A stretch of 64,000 nt of DNA from Siniperca chuatsi (GCF_020085105.1 NC_058060.1:7881398-7945397); one strand, 5' to 3'; shown: positions 1 through 13,326, counted from the first letter of the stretch. Numbers and translations are program-made. Notes: a model not told the origin generated them from the sequence alone.

Positions 1-483
1 GAGAGTGAGTGCGATATCTGTTCATGGCAATTTCAAACCAGACTTCTGTTAAATCTGATTTCATTCAGTCCTTCCATTCCCCAATTTGATTTAAGTTAGA
101 GTAACTTGTGTCGGTTTTGTCTGAAGCTCAGGATATGTCTGGAAGGTGCCTCAGTAATATGTGACAATCAATATGTGACAATCCAGCAGCAGGCCATGCC
201 CAAGGTGCAGCTCTGGCCACTTTTTTAAATCTGCAGACTTTAAACACTGTATAGAAATATTATGTATTATTATGTTAAGATACTCCGGTTGCCACTCAGT
301 GTACAAATCTAAGAGTTAAAAGTTATGGATTAGGGCAGTTATTGTTTGAAGCAGGGCTTAAAACTTAACTGTGTGCTTTCACAAGACTATCCAGTGGACT
401 TAGGTGTATGGTGTTTGGCTAATTAGACTTCTCCTCAGGAAAGTGTGTGCCTGTGCAGATCAGTTTGCCTGGGAGGCTTGCTG

Positions 484-545
484 GGTCAGTGGTTTTTGTT
501 GTTGCCTCACAGTGAGGAGGTTCCTGTTTTGATCCTTACTATGGC
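484..545 (+). repeat. Fragment of a dispersed teleost repeat
   Basis: The phrase tcagtgg...gttgcctcacagtgaggaggttcctgtttt-gatcc resembles the common teleost repeat module 'gttagcactgttgcctcacagcaagaaggttctgggttcgatcc'. It is short and diverged. A better copy lies at 57358-57490. Family assignment is uncertain. Confidence 0.35.
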
Positions 546-2198
546 TAGCTTTCGTGATGGTTCATAGAGATGACATCACAGGGCTCAACAACAAGGTTTG
601 CCCGATTGCCCGGGGCAAGTAAAATGCCACGTTGGGTAAAAAAGAATTAAACGCACGTATTTTTCCGGAGCTGATGATGGAACATCACTCAGTATTTTGA
701 TGTCAGGAATATGATTTATTTTTCAAACATTTTAGATTTGTTTCCAGTGAGATATTATTGAGTTTATATAATGACTTTTCTGTTAGAAACACTGTTGCTG
801 CTCTAGAAACAAGGTTTAGGTATATTTAAAATATTCAAATTCTAATCCTGTTCTGAATGTATTCTTTTTTAAAATAATATATATTTTTTTAAAAGCAATT
901 ATTTAGTAATGAAAAAGAACCGATAAGAGCATCAATAAGAATAGTAGTATCACTAAAATCCTAACGATAGCCTCCCTGCTCACAAGAAAATGGCGGCGGG
1001 TAGAGAAAAAGTTTATTTAGATCATTTATCACTCACTCACAGTTAGGGAGTGCATCTCTGGGGAGAAGGAGAGGGGACTGTCACACCATTTTCGATATGC
1101 AAGAATCTTTGCAAGAGTTTGCTGCTTTGCATCTATGACACACTGTGTCCTTGTTCTGATTCATTTACTTTATTTCTAAAGATTAAACATGACAATTAAC
1201 TTTAGTTATTGTTGTTATTTTTTTTGCTTTTACCAAGGATGTAAACGCTCCAGGGTTCAGTTCATCCGGACTAAACAAGACTGGTGTGAACCCGCCCTAA
1301 GGCTCTGTGAAGCTGAAGCAAGCGCAAGAGCATGTTGCTTTTTTTTTTTTTTTTTTTTTTGTGCTCTGGTTTTCCAAATACGTTTAGCCAGTGTGTAAAC
1401 TGTAACCTGTGTCCTTTGGGATGTGTGTCCAATATATGTTATGGTTGACATTCATAAAAACTGTAATAATGGCAATGTTGAGCTGATGTTATTCTGTCAT
1501 CCAAAAAAAAAAAGGTAATTATTGTTATCTTGACATCACTGTGATCTCTGGGAAGGTCAGTCCAGAAAAGCAAAGGACTAATTGACATAAAGATGCAGAC
1601 AAACTAAAACAAAGATTTCACAGATGATCAGTTCTATACAGGTAAGACTGAGATGTTTTTGGAGAAACCTACAGTCTTTATGTGTTAAACTGAAGTTATT
1701 CTTTATGAAGGCCTGCAATGACCACTCTTCAGTGGACTTTAAGGGTTGCAAACACAAGTGGGTTTTTTGCTCGACATTATACTAAGTAGAATATGTTGTG
1801 GTGGTTTTACTATTTTAACTTTTATTGGGTTGACTGGACGAGAAAGGACTGGGTCTGTCCTTCAAGTGATGAGATGGTCCAGAGTGAACAGTCTGAAAAT
1901 GAACATATAACTACCAGAATCTTGCTAAAATCTCAACAAGTCATTTAGAGAGGACTGCACAATCTCCAGACTTTCACTGCCTGAGCAAAGAGCTTAGACA
2001 CTACCATTAGGCTGTGACCTCTGACCTCTGGGAGTGCAAACCTCCCCGTGAATCACCAGTTCAACCCAGTAGTTCAACTTCCCACTTTCAGAGTTTGCGC
2101 CCTGCAGCACAATAACGGCTGTGATTTATGGAGTGTGTGTTGTCCCCTGTGAGTCATAAACACTATTGTCACAAACTATTTCTGCCTCGCTTGTGCAT
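546..2198. other. Intronic DNA without recognised feature
   Basis: AT-rich unique-looking sequence in pard3 intron 1. A poly-T run lies at about 1340-1360 and a poly-A run near 1503. No exon, RNA gene or clear mobile element was recognised. Confidence 0.5.

Positions 2199-2200
<2 letters not shown>

Positions 2201-2238
<38 letters not shown>
2201..2238. repeat. (AC)n microsatellite
   Basis: A perfect AC dinucleotide run of about 38 bases. Confidence 0.97.
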
Positions 2239-2244
<6 letters not shown>

Positions 2245-2474
2245 ATAGACAGGCTACTGCTACTGTCTTATACTACTGCAAGGCCACATGTAGAGCAGCT
2301 TATGCATGTTTGTAAAACACAAAAAAGTTTTTTTAAGGAGGGTAAGTCCTTACATCTTAAATCAAGAAGTGTCAGTGTGTCATAAAGGGCTTTTTTTTTT
2401 CCACATAGAAAAACAATGTATGACAATGACATATCATTGTACGTAATCACAGGTGAGAAGTGGGTGTGTGCATG

Positions 2475-2476
<2 letters not shown>

Positions 2477-2511
<35 letters not shown>
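2477..2511. repeat. (AC)n microsatellite
   Basis: A perfect AC dinucleotide run of about 35 bases, 240 bases from the preceding AC run. Confidence 0.97.
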
Positions 2512-2513
<2 letters not shown>

Positions 2514-5119
2514 ATCACACAAATACACACACCTAAAAAGCAACAGCAGTTGAAGAATGTGCTGTTGATGAAAGGCAAACAAAAGCCTCACATAATGCTC
2601 ATTATCATTAAATGGCTAAGTTTACCAAGATTTAGCAAAATCTTGAGAGAATAACTTCACTTTTATGTCATCCTTAACAGGCTGTAGAAATTTCCTCTTA
2701 TGCAAACAAACACTGAATGAGGAATTTAGGCAGCTCTGCTATAGTGACAGCCTTTGTCAACTAGTGAAAATTCCCCTGTGGCGCTTATTCATACAGAGCC
2801 AATTACTGGTTGTTTATAAAAGTCTTCTTTTGCCCTAATCGACCCAACAGACTAGTTGGCTGGCTGACATCATACGTTGGAGGTGAGACAAACTCCTGTC
2901 TGTGGGAGACACTCGTTGATTTTCCAGTTTAGCTTAGTTCACCAGGTTTGTTTTAGCGCACAAAAATAGACTGAATGTCCCTCCGGGGCATACCGGTTGC
3001 TTCTGGTGTGAAAACCGCAGTCCCAAACTGTTGGCTAAGTCTCACTGTGTGTAGGCAGATAGTAACGGGCTAAAGAACTAGTCTACTGAGGGAAGCCTTG
3101 CACTGGTATTCCTCTGAGACAAAGTCACCTCCAGGGTCTCTGCATTATTGATGCCCTGCCTGCCCAAAGCAGCCGCAGCCTGCAGAGTACAACACTGAGA
3201 GAAATATGACACCTCGCTACACACATAGATGCAGCACTGCACACACTGGAGGCCCACTGCCTGTTATTATCCATAGGCGCACGTCCATAGTTTACAGCAT
3301 GATACAAAGGAACGGTACTGGAGACTCAAAAGCTACATTTAATGGCCATGAAGAACTTTCAAGGGCTTTCTGGTAATTAAGTTTAAAAGATTTTCACACA
3401 TTGTACATTGTGAGGAGTTGCAGACACTGTAATTGGGCAACACCCAAACATCCATATAACTTTACAACTTTGTTTCGGAGAGCAAAATGCATCTACTCCA
3501 CCCTGACGGAGAGAGAAAGACAGGGGTACTCACCCACAGGGACAGAGAAAGAGGAGGGGAGACTTCATGTTTGAACATTTGCTTTGTTAACACTTGAGTT
3601 GGATAGTCCGCTGCTAAAACTCGACCGTCACGTGACAAAAAAGATGTTGCACCAGTGCACCACTGACACCCAAAACTGACCACTTTTCGAATCACAACCC
3701 TACATTAACCCAAATGTACATATTAAATAACAATACACTACTTTTCACACTACTGAGAAACTGGGTGAGGTGATGTTTGACCTACTTACATAGAGTAGTT
3801 GGTTACTGTACTATTAGTGTCTCCACAATTACTCTATTAAAAGATGACCCATGCTTTTCTTAAGCTTCTGTAGTGGTAATTCTTCTTTTCAACACAGTGA
3901 TACTTTTTTCAGATTATTCCGCCAAGCATTACAAAAATCACACATCAAGTAAAATCCATTTGTATAGCTAACTACCTGATTTTCACTTAGGATAAATCAA
4001 CTTACATTTAAGCATGTATTTTAATGGCAATACAATGAGTTAAACAGAAACTTCATATTGGTTTAGCGTCAACAGTTGGACTGCACTCAGTACAGTTTTA
4101 GGCACTTGTAAATACAAAGTGAGCATCCGGGACAGTTGCTATCGGCCTACCTTGGCAATGAGTACGATATTGGCTGGCTGCTCTCAAAAATGGGACAACT
4201 ACAAATTCTCAAAGTCTCAAACTTCCCCGATCGTTCAATCATTGTCACTGTTCCAAAAAACAACATACTTCACGATAAATCATTCAGCTCATTCAACAAA
4301 TCAGTTGCGTGTACAGTATGTGGGTTAGTGGCTCAGTTGCTCTAAACAACATCTTGCATTTAGACTGAACAAAGTGCTCAGAAAGCCCAAAAGAACCCAC
4401 ATTAATGAATCATTCTTCCAAACGACTTTTTCAAATGGAAACAAGCAAAGAATTCCCACACAACTGGCAGAAATTTGCACTTGTACTAAGAAACGTAATT
4501 TTAAAAGAGTCGACTACAAGGAATGGCTTGTTAAGATGGATATGTTTGTGGTGCAGGCACATATGAAAGTCTAAAAGAGATATATGTATATTTCTTTTGG
4601 CCGACAGTGAACATTTCCCCACTGTGTGCACTAAATGAGTGGCAGTATTAGTGCCAGAGAGGTTAGCGAGGGATCAAGCTGGTATTACAGGCCAGCCCGT
4701 CAAACACCGAGCCAAATCCTGCAGCCTCTTAACACAGAGACCCACCAAATATCTGCCACACCTACACACACTGAGCCAGAGCAGAGACCATTGTCATTTA
4801 TCTGGAGTCTCATTCTGTAGCTGTGGAGAGGATAGAAGCAGAGAGCCAGAGAAAATATCCTACCGTCACTTTAAGTCAAAGGCACAGCCATTATTTAGAC
4901 AAACGACACCTGATTTTCCAAGCTTTTCTGATTTGGCATGAGTTGTGTGCTAAACCTCTGTAGTCGTCCTCCCTGCTGTGTGATCTGCTTGAGTGGGGGA
5001 TTTGTAGTTCCTAAACCTTGTTTCTTCAGGACTACAACTGCACATATCACCCCTCATGATAAGTACAACGTGGAAAGCTGAGCATCTGGTCTGGATAAAA
5101 AAAAAAGCAGGTCGGACTG

Positions 5120-5124
<5 letters not shown>
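2512..5124. other. Intronic DNA without recognised feature
   Basis: No coding exon, RNA gene or confidently assigned mobile element is seen in this part of pard3 intron 1. Short open frames here lack conservation-like features or splice context. Confidence 0.5.

Positions 5125-5175
<51 letters not shown>
5125..5175. repeat. (TG)n microsatellite
   Basis: A perfect TG run of about 51 bases. Confidence 0.97.
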
Positions 5176-5177
<2 letters not shown>

Positions 5178-6239
5178 ACACAGGCCAGACATGCTGCCTC
5201 ATGGCTCAGCATGAGCTGGAACCGCTGCTGCGTTGAAGCTTTCACCAACAAATTAAAACAGACATTATCACATGAGGATCTCATTGAGTAGTTTCATAAC
5301 GATACATCATTAAGCCAATTAAAGAGTAAACCTTCAGACAGGATGTGCCGGTGATTAAGAGGCATGACAGACTTAAAAAACACAGCAGTTTGTTGTTGTA
5401 TGACAGAAAATCTGAGAAGTAATATCAATTAATAATTTTTTTTTTTCAAAGTTCTTTAAACATGATATCTTCCTTATGGTCCTAAAGCAACCATCTTATT
5501 GAACTTATGGCCACATGAATGTTCAAAAACTATTTACATGCATTACTTAGTAAATGGCCAAAATGTAGCTTAAAGTAGTAATTGCATAATTTCCATAAAA
5601 ATGTACCTTTTGATTCAGTCAGTGAAAAAAAAAGAAGATTGGACTTTGAACTGTAGACAGCTCACAGTCTATGCTTAAGCCTAGCTGGCAGCTAGCATGT
5701 TGGCTTGCATCCCAACGCCATGTTTTTATTAGCTTGTTTATTAGCAATCTGTCTGGAGTGCCAGGATAGGTAGCTTGTTTGGGCAGCTAGCCAGTTTCAT
5801 CCCATCTGAGACAAGTGGTCATTAGCAACAGCGGGAGGGCTTTACACACACATGCACACACACCTTACACACATTTACGGTCTTGGGCATCAAAAACTTG
5901 TGGGAATATGGGACATGCAAAGTAACATGCATGATTTGGCAACTGGGGTGCACAAAAGAGAAAATTGTAATTACATTTGCATGGGTTATAAGCATGAATG
6001 TATTTGATACCATAAAGCTAAAATAAAAATAGAATCAAATATATATCCTATAATACATCCTATGGTATATGGTTAGAGTATCAGTTGCTTTATAACATGG
6101 ATATGGCTAAATGGCTTACTAATGCCTAGAAGCTAATAAACCTTGATGAGCAGATAAGCACAATGGGCTATAAGAAGCACCGTTATTATGTCTCAGTTGC
6201 CAGACTGAAATGTCCTTAGCAAAACACAGAATTCTTACA

Positions 6240-6285
6240 GGGACACAGTTCTAAAATAATAAAGTATTTCTGATTCTGATTCTCT
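6240..6285 (+). mobile_element. LINE-type 3' tail fragment
   Basis: The sequence aataaagtatttctgattctgattct is the typical 3' tail, with terminal imperfect repeat, of a fish non-LTR retrotransposon. A second example ends at 61975. Only the tail is recognisable here. Confidence 0.45.
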
Positions 6286-6333
6286 AGTTATCCCTGACCT
6301 CTGACCTCCCAGTGGACAGGAGAAAGCAAAAGA

Positions 6334-6404
6334 AGATAGACTCTTCATCAACCCCCTTTAGGAAATGGACAGTTTCCTAAAGGGGGTTGATGAAGAGTCT
6401 ATCT
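6334..6404. repeat. Perfect 32-bp inverted repeat (hairpin)
   Basis: The left arm 6334-6365 and right arm 6373-6404 are exact reverse complements over all 32 bases, separated by a 7-base loop (tggacag). Pairing stops abruptly at 6333/6405. The stem includes the CCCCCTTTAGG / CCTAAAGGGGG block. It is not flanked by terminal repeats or target-site duplications that I can see. Confidence 0.97.
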
Positions 6405-7724
6405 ATCAGTTTCAGAGATCAACCAATAGAAAGAGAGGGTGAGGGTGTCATGTTACTGAGAGGACACTTTAGTCTCAGACCCTGAGGCAGATGGCCCATC
6501 CAGGCCATCTGCTCAGCCTTGGACTGGGAAGAGGAACAGTCAGATTTGGTGCAGATGTGAAATATCTGTGTATTATTGTACGATGGATATAGATTTTCAT
6601 CATGTAAAGAAGCTGTGACAGACTTTAAAGAAAGTTATCAATTACCTGTCATTCATTGCCAGTGTGTCATTGTCTTTGCATACTCACAAGGTTTAGTCAT
6701 AAATTAGGGAAAACAATGACAACTGCAAACATGCCAGTGCCAATCTGCAACAGTATGGGTGTGCAGACAACTAACTCGAGACAGGAAGACAACAATGAAT
6801 GAATGTCCTCATTTGGATGTGCCACCTTGAAGCTATTGTTACTCAGAGCATTCAATATTCAAAACAGCCGCGCCAAAATTCCCAACATAAACTGAGCAAC
6901 ATAATAAATCTCTGTAATTTTCAATTAGCAACTCAGCTTGCCAGTTTCTACTTGAACAATGTCTAACATTGGCTACAAAATACTGCAAATGGCACTGAAA
7001 GTCAGTGTAGTCCCTGCAAGTGAAGGCCTGCTAGTTCAGTAAAATTGGTTGAGTACTGCGAGACTCTTTGTCTACTTACACAGGCAGCAGTCAGCATAAT
7101 TTCGGCACACTTTTGTTTATTATTTCATAAGCACAGAGGTTATGCTTGCCAGATGGGACCTCTAAGCGAGCCAAGAGAAACACAGAGCACAGAGTGAATC
7201 ATCAAGAACAGACAACCCGCAGTGGAGATGTCACGACACACACAGCTCTCTCACAGACTGCAGATGTGGAACACAGAGAGGTCTCAGAGTGTTTTCTAGG
7301 ATTTGTGTTTGTGTGTGTAGAGGAGGAGGTGCCTGGGATCTAAATGTGGAACAAACATCAGGGAAAAGAGGAATGCCATTTCATTGTTTAGACACACAGT
7401 TAAATGTCAATGAGGATCTATGCTATGGGAACTCAGTGTGCTCAGGTATTCACCCTAATGTGTACATTATCACTTTTAATATCTAAATATTACAGAATAT
7501 CTACAAAGTGGCTATAGTTGCGATTCAGGTTGACGACTGCGAACGTGACCTCGCAGAACATGTCCAGTCCAGAAACCATGACGTACAGAGGAGTGTGCTG
7601 GTCATGGTTTGTGAAGACGCAACAGACCGTGACCATGAAACCCTCTTACACACTTTACACAAGAGCACACACCTCACATTTCACACAGAAGAAAGGAGGG
7701 AGGATCAGTTCATTGAGAGAGAAC
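6405..7724. other. Intronic DNA without recognised feature
   Basis: No gene, RNA gene or assigned repeat was recognised between the 6.3-kb hairpin and the TG run near 7.7 kb. Confidence 0.45.

Positions 7725-7751
<27 letters not shown>
7725..7751. repeat. (TG)n microsatellite
   Basis: A perfect TG run of about 27 bases. Confidence 0.95.
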
Positions 7752-7756
<5 letters not shown>

Positions 7757-8280
7757 AATCCCAGAAGGTTCAAGAACAACATATGTAGAGCAGAGATTGG
7801 GATGGCCAGCAAGAGGGCGTGGCAACTCTTTGGTTTCACATGTTGAGACAGTGCACCATGCTCGCCACCCAATAATAAAATAAAGTTCTCTAATACCATA
7901 TATACTATATATACCACACATGCAATATTACAGTAAGTATAATTATTGCTAATTTATTTAAAGTATGTAAAATAAAAAATATGTATGAAACATACTGTGG
8001 GCATACAGCTTGGCAACTTGGAGATCACATAATCTCAGCCTACTGTGTATTTACCACCTTGTTTTTATGGTTCATCCATTCTCACCTTGTCATTCTGGTT
8101 ATTCTGTTTGTTTTTAAGAGGTACCTGAAGCCAGTATACTGTAATTAATTTGTTAGGCCAACTCACTCTCAAGTTATGCAGCTCTGTCACACACTATGCA
8201 TGTCTGTCAAGGCAGAAAAGACAGTTAATAGGTCCACCATGGAAACACACACACAGTAGAGCAGCCAGTCTTGATGACAA

Positions 8281-8349
8281 TATGAAGTGACCATGAAGAC
8301 GCAACCTTCTGATCTGGAGTCAGACGTGCTACCATTGCACCACAAGGTC
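8281..8349 (-). pseudogene. tRNA-Trp-derived pseudogene
   Basis: Read on the minus strand from 8349, the sequence follows tRNA-Trp closely through the D arm, the anticodon arm (CCA kept) and the variable region. It then loses the T arm and the acceptor 3' strand. Most differences from the intact copy at 41012-41083 are C-to-T or G-to-A at former CpG sites, as expected for methylated decaying DNA. It cannot form the acceptor stem and is presumed non-functional. Confidence 0.8.
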
Positions 8350-8471
8350 TGGTCCTCTGTGGGGCACGACTTCCAGTTCCAACCTGCACTCAAGTCACTC
8401 CCAAGACATCGGGAGACTGTCGGGACAATGGAAGCCTGTTCTTCTCGTCATCTTCTTTGTGACAGACAGGA

Positions 8472-8511
8472 AGTCAGGTCATCATTAACAGCGGTTAATG
8501 ATGACCTGACT
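8472..8511. repeat. Perfect 18-bp inverted repeat (hairpin)
   Basis: Arms 8472-8489 and 8494-8511 are exact reverse complements with a 4-base loop (agcg). It lies about 120 bases from the tRNA-Trp pseudogene. Confidence 0.95.
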
Positions 8512-8643
8512 AAAGGCAGTGCTGTGAAAATATGTTGTGCAGTGAATGCCACAGTCAATAAGTTAACTTAGGCCACTCAAGGCAAACTGCAATTCTCCTG
8601 CCTCTTGGCCATATAAAACTGTTTAGTATAGCCTATAATGTGA

Positions 8644-8646
<3 letters not shown>

Positions 8647-8691
<45 letters not shown>
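8647..8691. repeat. (AT)n microsatellite
   Basis: A perfect AT run of about 44 bases, itself self-complementary. Confidence 0.97.
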
Positions 8692-8695
<4 letters not shown>

Positions 8696-10462
8696 AAGAT
8701 ACTTCTTATAGAACCCTTTTGCATCACACATATAATGAGTAGTACAGTCAGGATGGCAAACAGGATACTGTATATATAAAAAAATGAAATAATGAAACTA
8801 CTGATGTCAATGTGTCAAAAAATGTTTGATCATCTAAATAACTGTATGTGGCATTGGTCATAGAGATATCATACTACATCTTCTAAATTGAATGGATTAT
8901 ATGATAAATGGTCATTTGCCAATGCAAGGTTTTGAGTCATGTATTAGAAACACGGTCCAATTTGAGGTATCGTAACACAGTAAAACGCCAGAGTTTCCAG
9001 AATCCTTGTCAGGAAAAAAAGACACACAAGACACAGTTAGACAGAGGGAAGAGGCAGGAGAGAGAGAGAGAGCTAATGAAAGCCACTTTCCAAAGGATCA
9101 CCGGGGCAAACATCCAAAATCCACAAACACTGACGTCTGAAACTCCGAGCCACAGAGAGTAACAGAAAAGTGAGGCACTCAAAAATACATGAGATGTAAG
9201 GAGAAAGTCCAGATGTGTGACTGTATTTGGAAAGAGTTGGACTTTGTGTTTCTGTAATCGCTGTGTTTATGCCTTGCCAATCCTCAAACTGAGCCCTACT
9301 CAAACAAATCCATTACCTGGTGATAATAAGTGATTGCTTGGACAAGAACTGACAAAGTAAAGTGGAAGTAGAAGCACTGTGTGTGTGAGGACTATCATAG
9401 TTCAATATAAGCCTGCAAGTAACAGCTCTATTTACAGTAATATGTCTCTGGAGGATCTGCATCTGTTTGTGTGCGATTTTACGACTGCTGGAAGAGGAAA
9501 CATGCAGGGCACTTAGAAAGGGTCTGTTTTTTGTCTAGGGCAGTATTGCAAGGAAGGAACGATGAAAGAAGATGCAGCAACAGTAAACTAGGTGAAGAGC
9601 TGCATTTAACAATTGCTACTGCAATTTGCCTGAACTTACTGTAAACCTACAACACATCATCCAGGTATGCATGCTTTTACTATGCTGTTCTTGTCATAAG
9701 GAAAACCACTCATGCCTTGCCCACAGCATGGGCTCTGATCACAGTTGCACACAATATGAACTAAGAATTATCTCAGTTGTAAGGTAAAATCAACCAATTC
9801 TTGATGATGATTGATCGATCAGTACGCCATGTTACACAGACATTGCATATATTGTATATACAGTACTGTACAGCTGTGGCCCACTTCAGTTGCCTGATTT
9901 CCATTGCAGCTTGAAGTGCAACATCTCAACCTGGATAAATGTCACACTTGCCATTGTGCATAGTGAACAGGTACTATGTTTTAGTCTCATATCACCATTT
10001 TGCTTTGTAGCTGGGGAAATGCACAGGAAACAGGCGACACATAGCAGGCTGACTACAGGCAACATCAGCGGGAAACGTTCGTGTAGGTTAAAGGAGAGAG
10101 ACAGAAGGCACTCACCAGGGCTCTACCAACTCCTTTAAACTCCCCCTATAAACACTTTATGTTTGTTAACAGCTTGACGTCTGGGTTTGATTTTCTAAGA
10201 AACATCATGTAAATACAACTAGAAAGTTGCACTTACAGCTAAAACATCTATTAATGTGGAAATCCTAGATCAGGATGAACAAAATGTAATCAAAGTTTGG
10301 TCAAGAGCAATCTGTCTCCTAGAGTTCAGCCAAATTCATGTCTCACTATCAGATGGATGAGGATCTGAATCTTCACGGAAAGAAACGATCATCCAAACTA
10401 TCTGCTGTTGTGTTCAATGGCAGAGGTAACAATTTCAGAAAAAAGATGCGATGGGTCAAAAA
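8692..10462. other. Intronic DNA without recognised feature
   Basis: AT-rich intron sequence. Nothing beyond short low-complexity stretches, such as the GAGA run near 9060, was recognised. Confidence 0.45.
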
Positions 10463-10534
10463 GATTTTGTGATGCGACGGTAGGATATCTGACTCCAGAT
10501 CAAACGGCTGTATGTTCAAATCATGTCGAGGTCA
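10463..10534 (+). pseudogene. tRNA-Trp-derived pseudogene
   Basis: Exactly 72 bases long, the length of tRNA-Trp, and alignable end to end with the intact gene at 41012-41083. It retains the anticodon loop gactCCAgatc, the T loop GTTCAAATCA and the 3' end GTCGAGGTCA. Mutations in the 5' acceptor strand (GATTTTG instead of GACCTCG) break the acceptor stem, and the anticodon stem is damaged, so it is probably non-functional. Confidence 0.75.
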
Positions 10535-12659
10535 GTGCAACGGAGCAAAGCCTTCAAAGCTTCAGTCTTCTGTCTGGAAAGAGCCTTATGTGAGCAAAAA
10601 TGAACAACCTGCTCATCTCATCATCATACTTCCCCAACATAACCTGCTTTCTGGGATGTCTCTTGCATTTTGTAATTTACTTGGTTGTGCTGACGGAGTA
10701 CTCCGCTATCAGCACCTCCATTAACGAGCTGCCAAGTGGCAATGGGATTTGTTCTTGTTTGTTCTAAAATGTAAAAAAAAAAACACAGCCAAATGATGTG
10801 GCATGCAAACACAGATAAAAGCATGGCGTTATCGAGATGAATTAGTTGAAGATCCAGGCCAGGAATTTTCACCACATAATGGCGTGGTTTCATGTCTCCC
10901 TGGGTTTTTGTTCAGGGTTAATGTGCTACCTAATGTTTTTATTTTGGAGCTACTCATATTTGTCTGTTTAAATAGAGGTGCCATTTGCCACTTTTCCATC
11001 TTTATAAGTGCATGGCTGTGTGTTTATTTAGTTTGAGCATTTATTATGTAAAGTATATTATGCAGCCAAAATCATTCACTATTCTCCTATAGTGCTGACT
11101 ACTGTTGTATGATAATGAATAGGCTTCCATTTACTTTGCAAACATTAAGCAGGGCATTTTAATCTTTCATTAATCCAGACAAAGCTTTGCTGAGCACATG
11201 TACTTCTTTTAAGCACTTCTGTGCATTACTCTACATGTTTGCACCTTGATAACGCCCAGCATACAGTCCAGCCTCTCAGCAACTCCACTGAAACAGCTAC
11301 AGGGTTCTATTGAAATTAATCATGGATCACAACCCCTGTAACACACAGCTTCACATTCGGCAAATGATTCACAGGTGGTTGGACAGATTGTATTTGTGCT
11401 ATCCAAGCAAATATCTCATAATTATCATGTAATTATGTTATAATTCTGACATAAGGATCTCAATAAATCAGGGGTCCAGCTTTACTTCAGCCTTGGTTTG
11501 AGATGTGAGGAAGTGCAACTTGACAAGCATGCATCTTCTGTCAAAGTCTACTCAGATTTATTGAGATCATTAAGAATCGTGGGATAATTATCTCAGAGTT
11601 ATGACAATTCTTTTTTAGAATCATGACAAACTATGTCACTAATGTAAAAAAAAAAAAAAGAAAAAGAAAAAATCCAGATGAACGCAATCTGCTTCTGTAT
11701 CTTGGTGAGTCCCCTGTGTCTACTCTAAGAGCAAAGTTAGGGAGGAAACACACATGGCCACTTGGCCACTCAGCTGCTTTTCTGTTCACTGTCTTGAAGC
11801 TTGGCAGCATAAGCAGCATTCAGAGCCAAAGTCTGACGGTGACGCCTGGCTCACACACACACTGTCAGCAGCCAGTGTGCAGACGTGTGTTTGTTTGCAG
11901 TGTCACTGAAAGAAACTTTCTGCATTAATGTCACTATTCTGGTCTTATCAGCGTAATTGTGACTAAACGCTGGAATACAGCATTACCAAAGTCAAATCTG
12001 AGGAGTCTGAGAATATCCAGATTGAGGGACACGGATCCCCCATTCCCTCTGTACAGACATAAATATGGAGGAATTGTTTGTCTCCAGCACACAAGAACAG
12101 CAACACGCTTTTGCTGTCAACACCAAGAGACAAGTCTCCTCTTTAATATAAAAACATAAATCATTCTCTCCAAGTCTGTCTGAAAAACTTTATAATAATT
12201 CCAGTCACCATCGATCCACTATAAAAAACTTTCCCTCCAAAACGATGTAAAGTGCCAAAAAGAGGGAAATCCCTAACCTCAAAAACATAATGTATCTTCC
12301 TTGTGTTTCTGCCTTGTAATTTTTCCGATTTTCCCATGGTGCCCTTCTAAAGGCAACTGAGTCTTCCAAACGTAATGACATTATATTTACATGTAACTTT
12401 CAGGGTACCCACCCACATCTAAGGAAGTGCCTGTGAAGAGAGAAGCAGTACCATTCAAGATGTGCACTAAAAAGGGGGTTTGCATGTGAAATGTTCACTA
12501 TGGTACAGAAGCACATTAATAGTGTGTTCACATGGGTTTGATCATCTCTCCTCAGGAGCACCAGCTGGAAAATATAAAGTTTAAGAAGTTAAACAATGGA
12601 CAATATTGAATAAGCCATGTCTCCAGGCTGCGGCGCTATGACACTGCTCCTCCTACTCT

Positions 12660-12660
<1 letters not shown>
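10535..12660. other. Intronic DNA without recognised feature
   Basis: No exon, RNA gene or clear mobile element was recognised. A short A-rich tract is present near 11647-11672. Confidence 0.45.

Positions 12661-12728
<68 letters not shown>
12661..12728. repeat. (ACT)n trinucleotide repeat
   Basis: An essentially perfect ACT run of about 22 units. Confidence 0.97.
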
Positions 12729-12974
12729 GACTACTCTGTATTACTTTCTCCTGTCTGCTAATGGACTAACCACACAACCTTCAAAAACCTTGGAATGTAC
12801 TGCACCACTTTATTCTCACGTCTTAACATGATCCACCATCATGCTCTTCGCTTTTATCTCCAAATCAAAATGTCTCTGATGTTTTTCTCAACATTTAATT
12901 TGAAATGTATAATCAGATAATGAGTGTGAACTGGTGGGTGTGAATATCTTAAAAGCATCTTGCAAGATTGTGTA

Positions 12975-13205
12975 ATGTAAAGAGAGTAAAAAAAAGAGAG
13001 AGACGGGGAAGTATATGAGAAAGAAAGGATGATAGCAAGAGAGATAAAGAAGAAGAAAAGAGAGGAGAAAACAAAATACGGGAGACAGGAAGGGAGGGTG
13101 TTAAAGGAGGATAAAAGAAAAGACAGAGGTGGAGATAAAAGAGGGAAGACAACAAGGTGAAGAGAAGGGAAGGAGGTTGAGAGAAAATAAAGACGATGTT
13201 GAGAG
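12975..13205. repeat. Polypurine-biased tract
   Basis: For about 230 bases the plus strand is overwhelmingly A and G (AAAGAGAG, GGGAAG, GGAGG and similar), with only scattered pyrimidines. Such homopurine stretches are common in vertebrate introns and can adopt triplex structures. The derived long open frame on the minus strand (Ser/Leu/Phe-rich) is a composition artefact. Confidence 0.8.
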
Positions 13206-13305
13206 AAAGCACCGAAGGCTGTGCTGCAAGGTTAAATCTAATGAGCTCAGTGTTCATCGACGAGTGAATTAGGGACACAATTAAGGCAGGGAGAGTACAA
13301 ATTTC

Positions 13306-13326
13306 CACACACACACACACACACAC
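13306..13326. repeat. (AC)n microsatellite
   Basis: A short AC run followed by imperfect CA-rich sequence up to about 13352. Confidence 0.9.
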
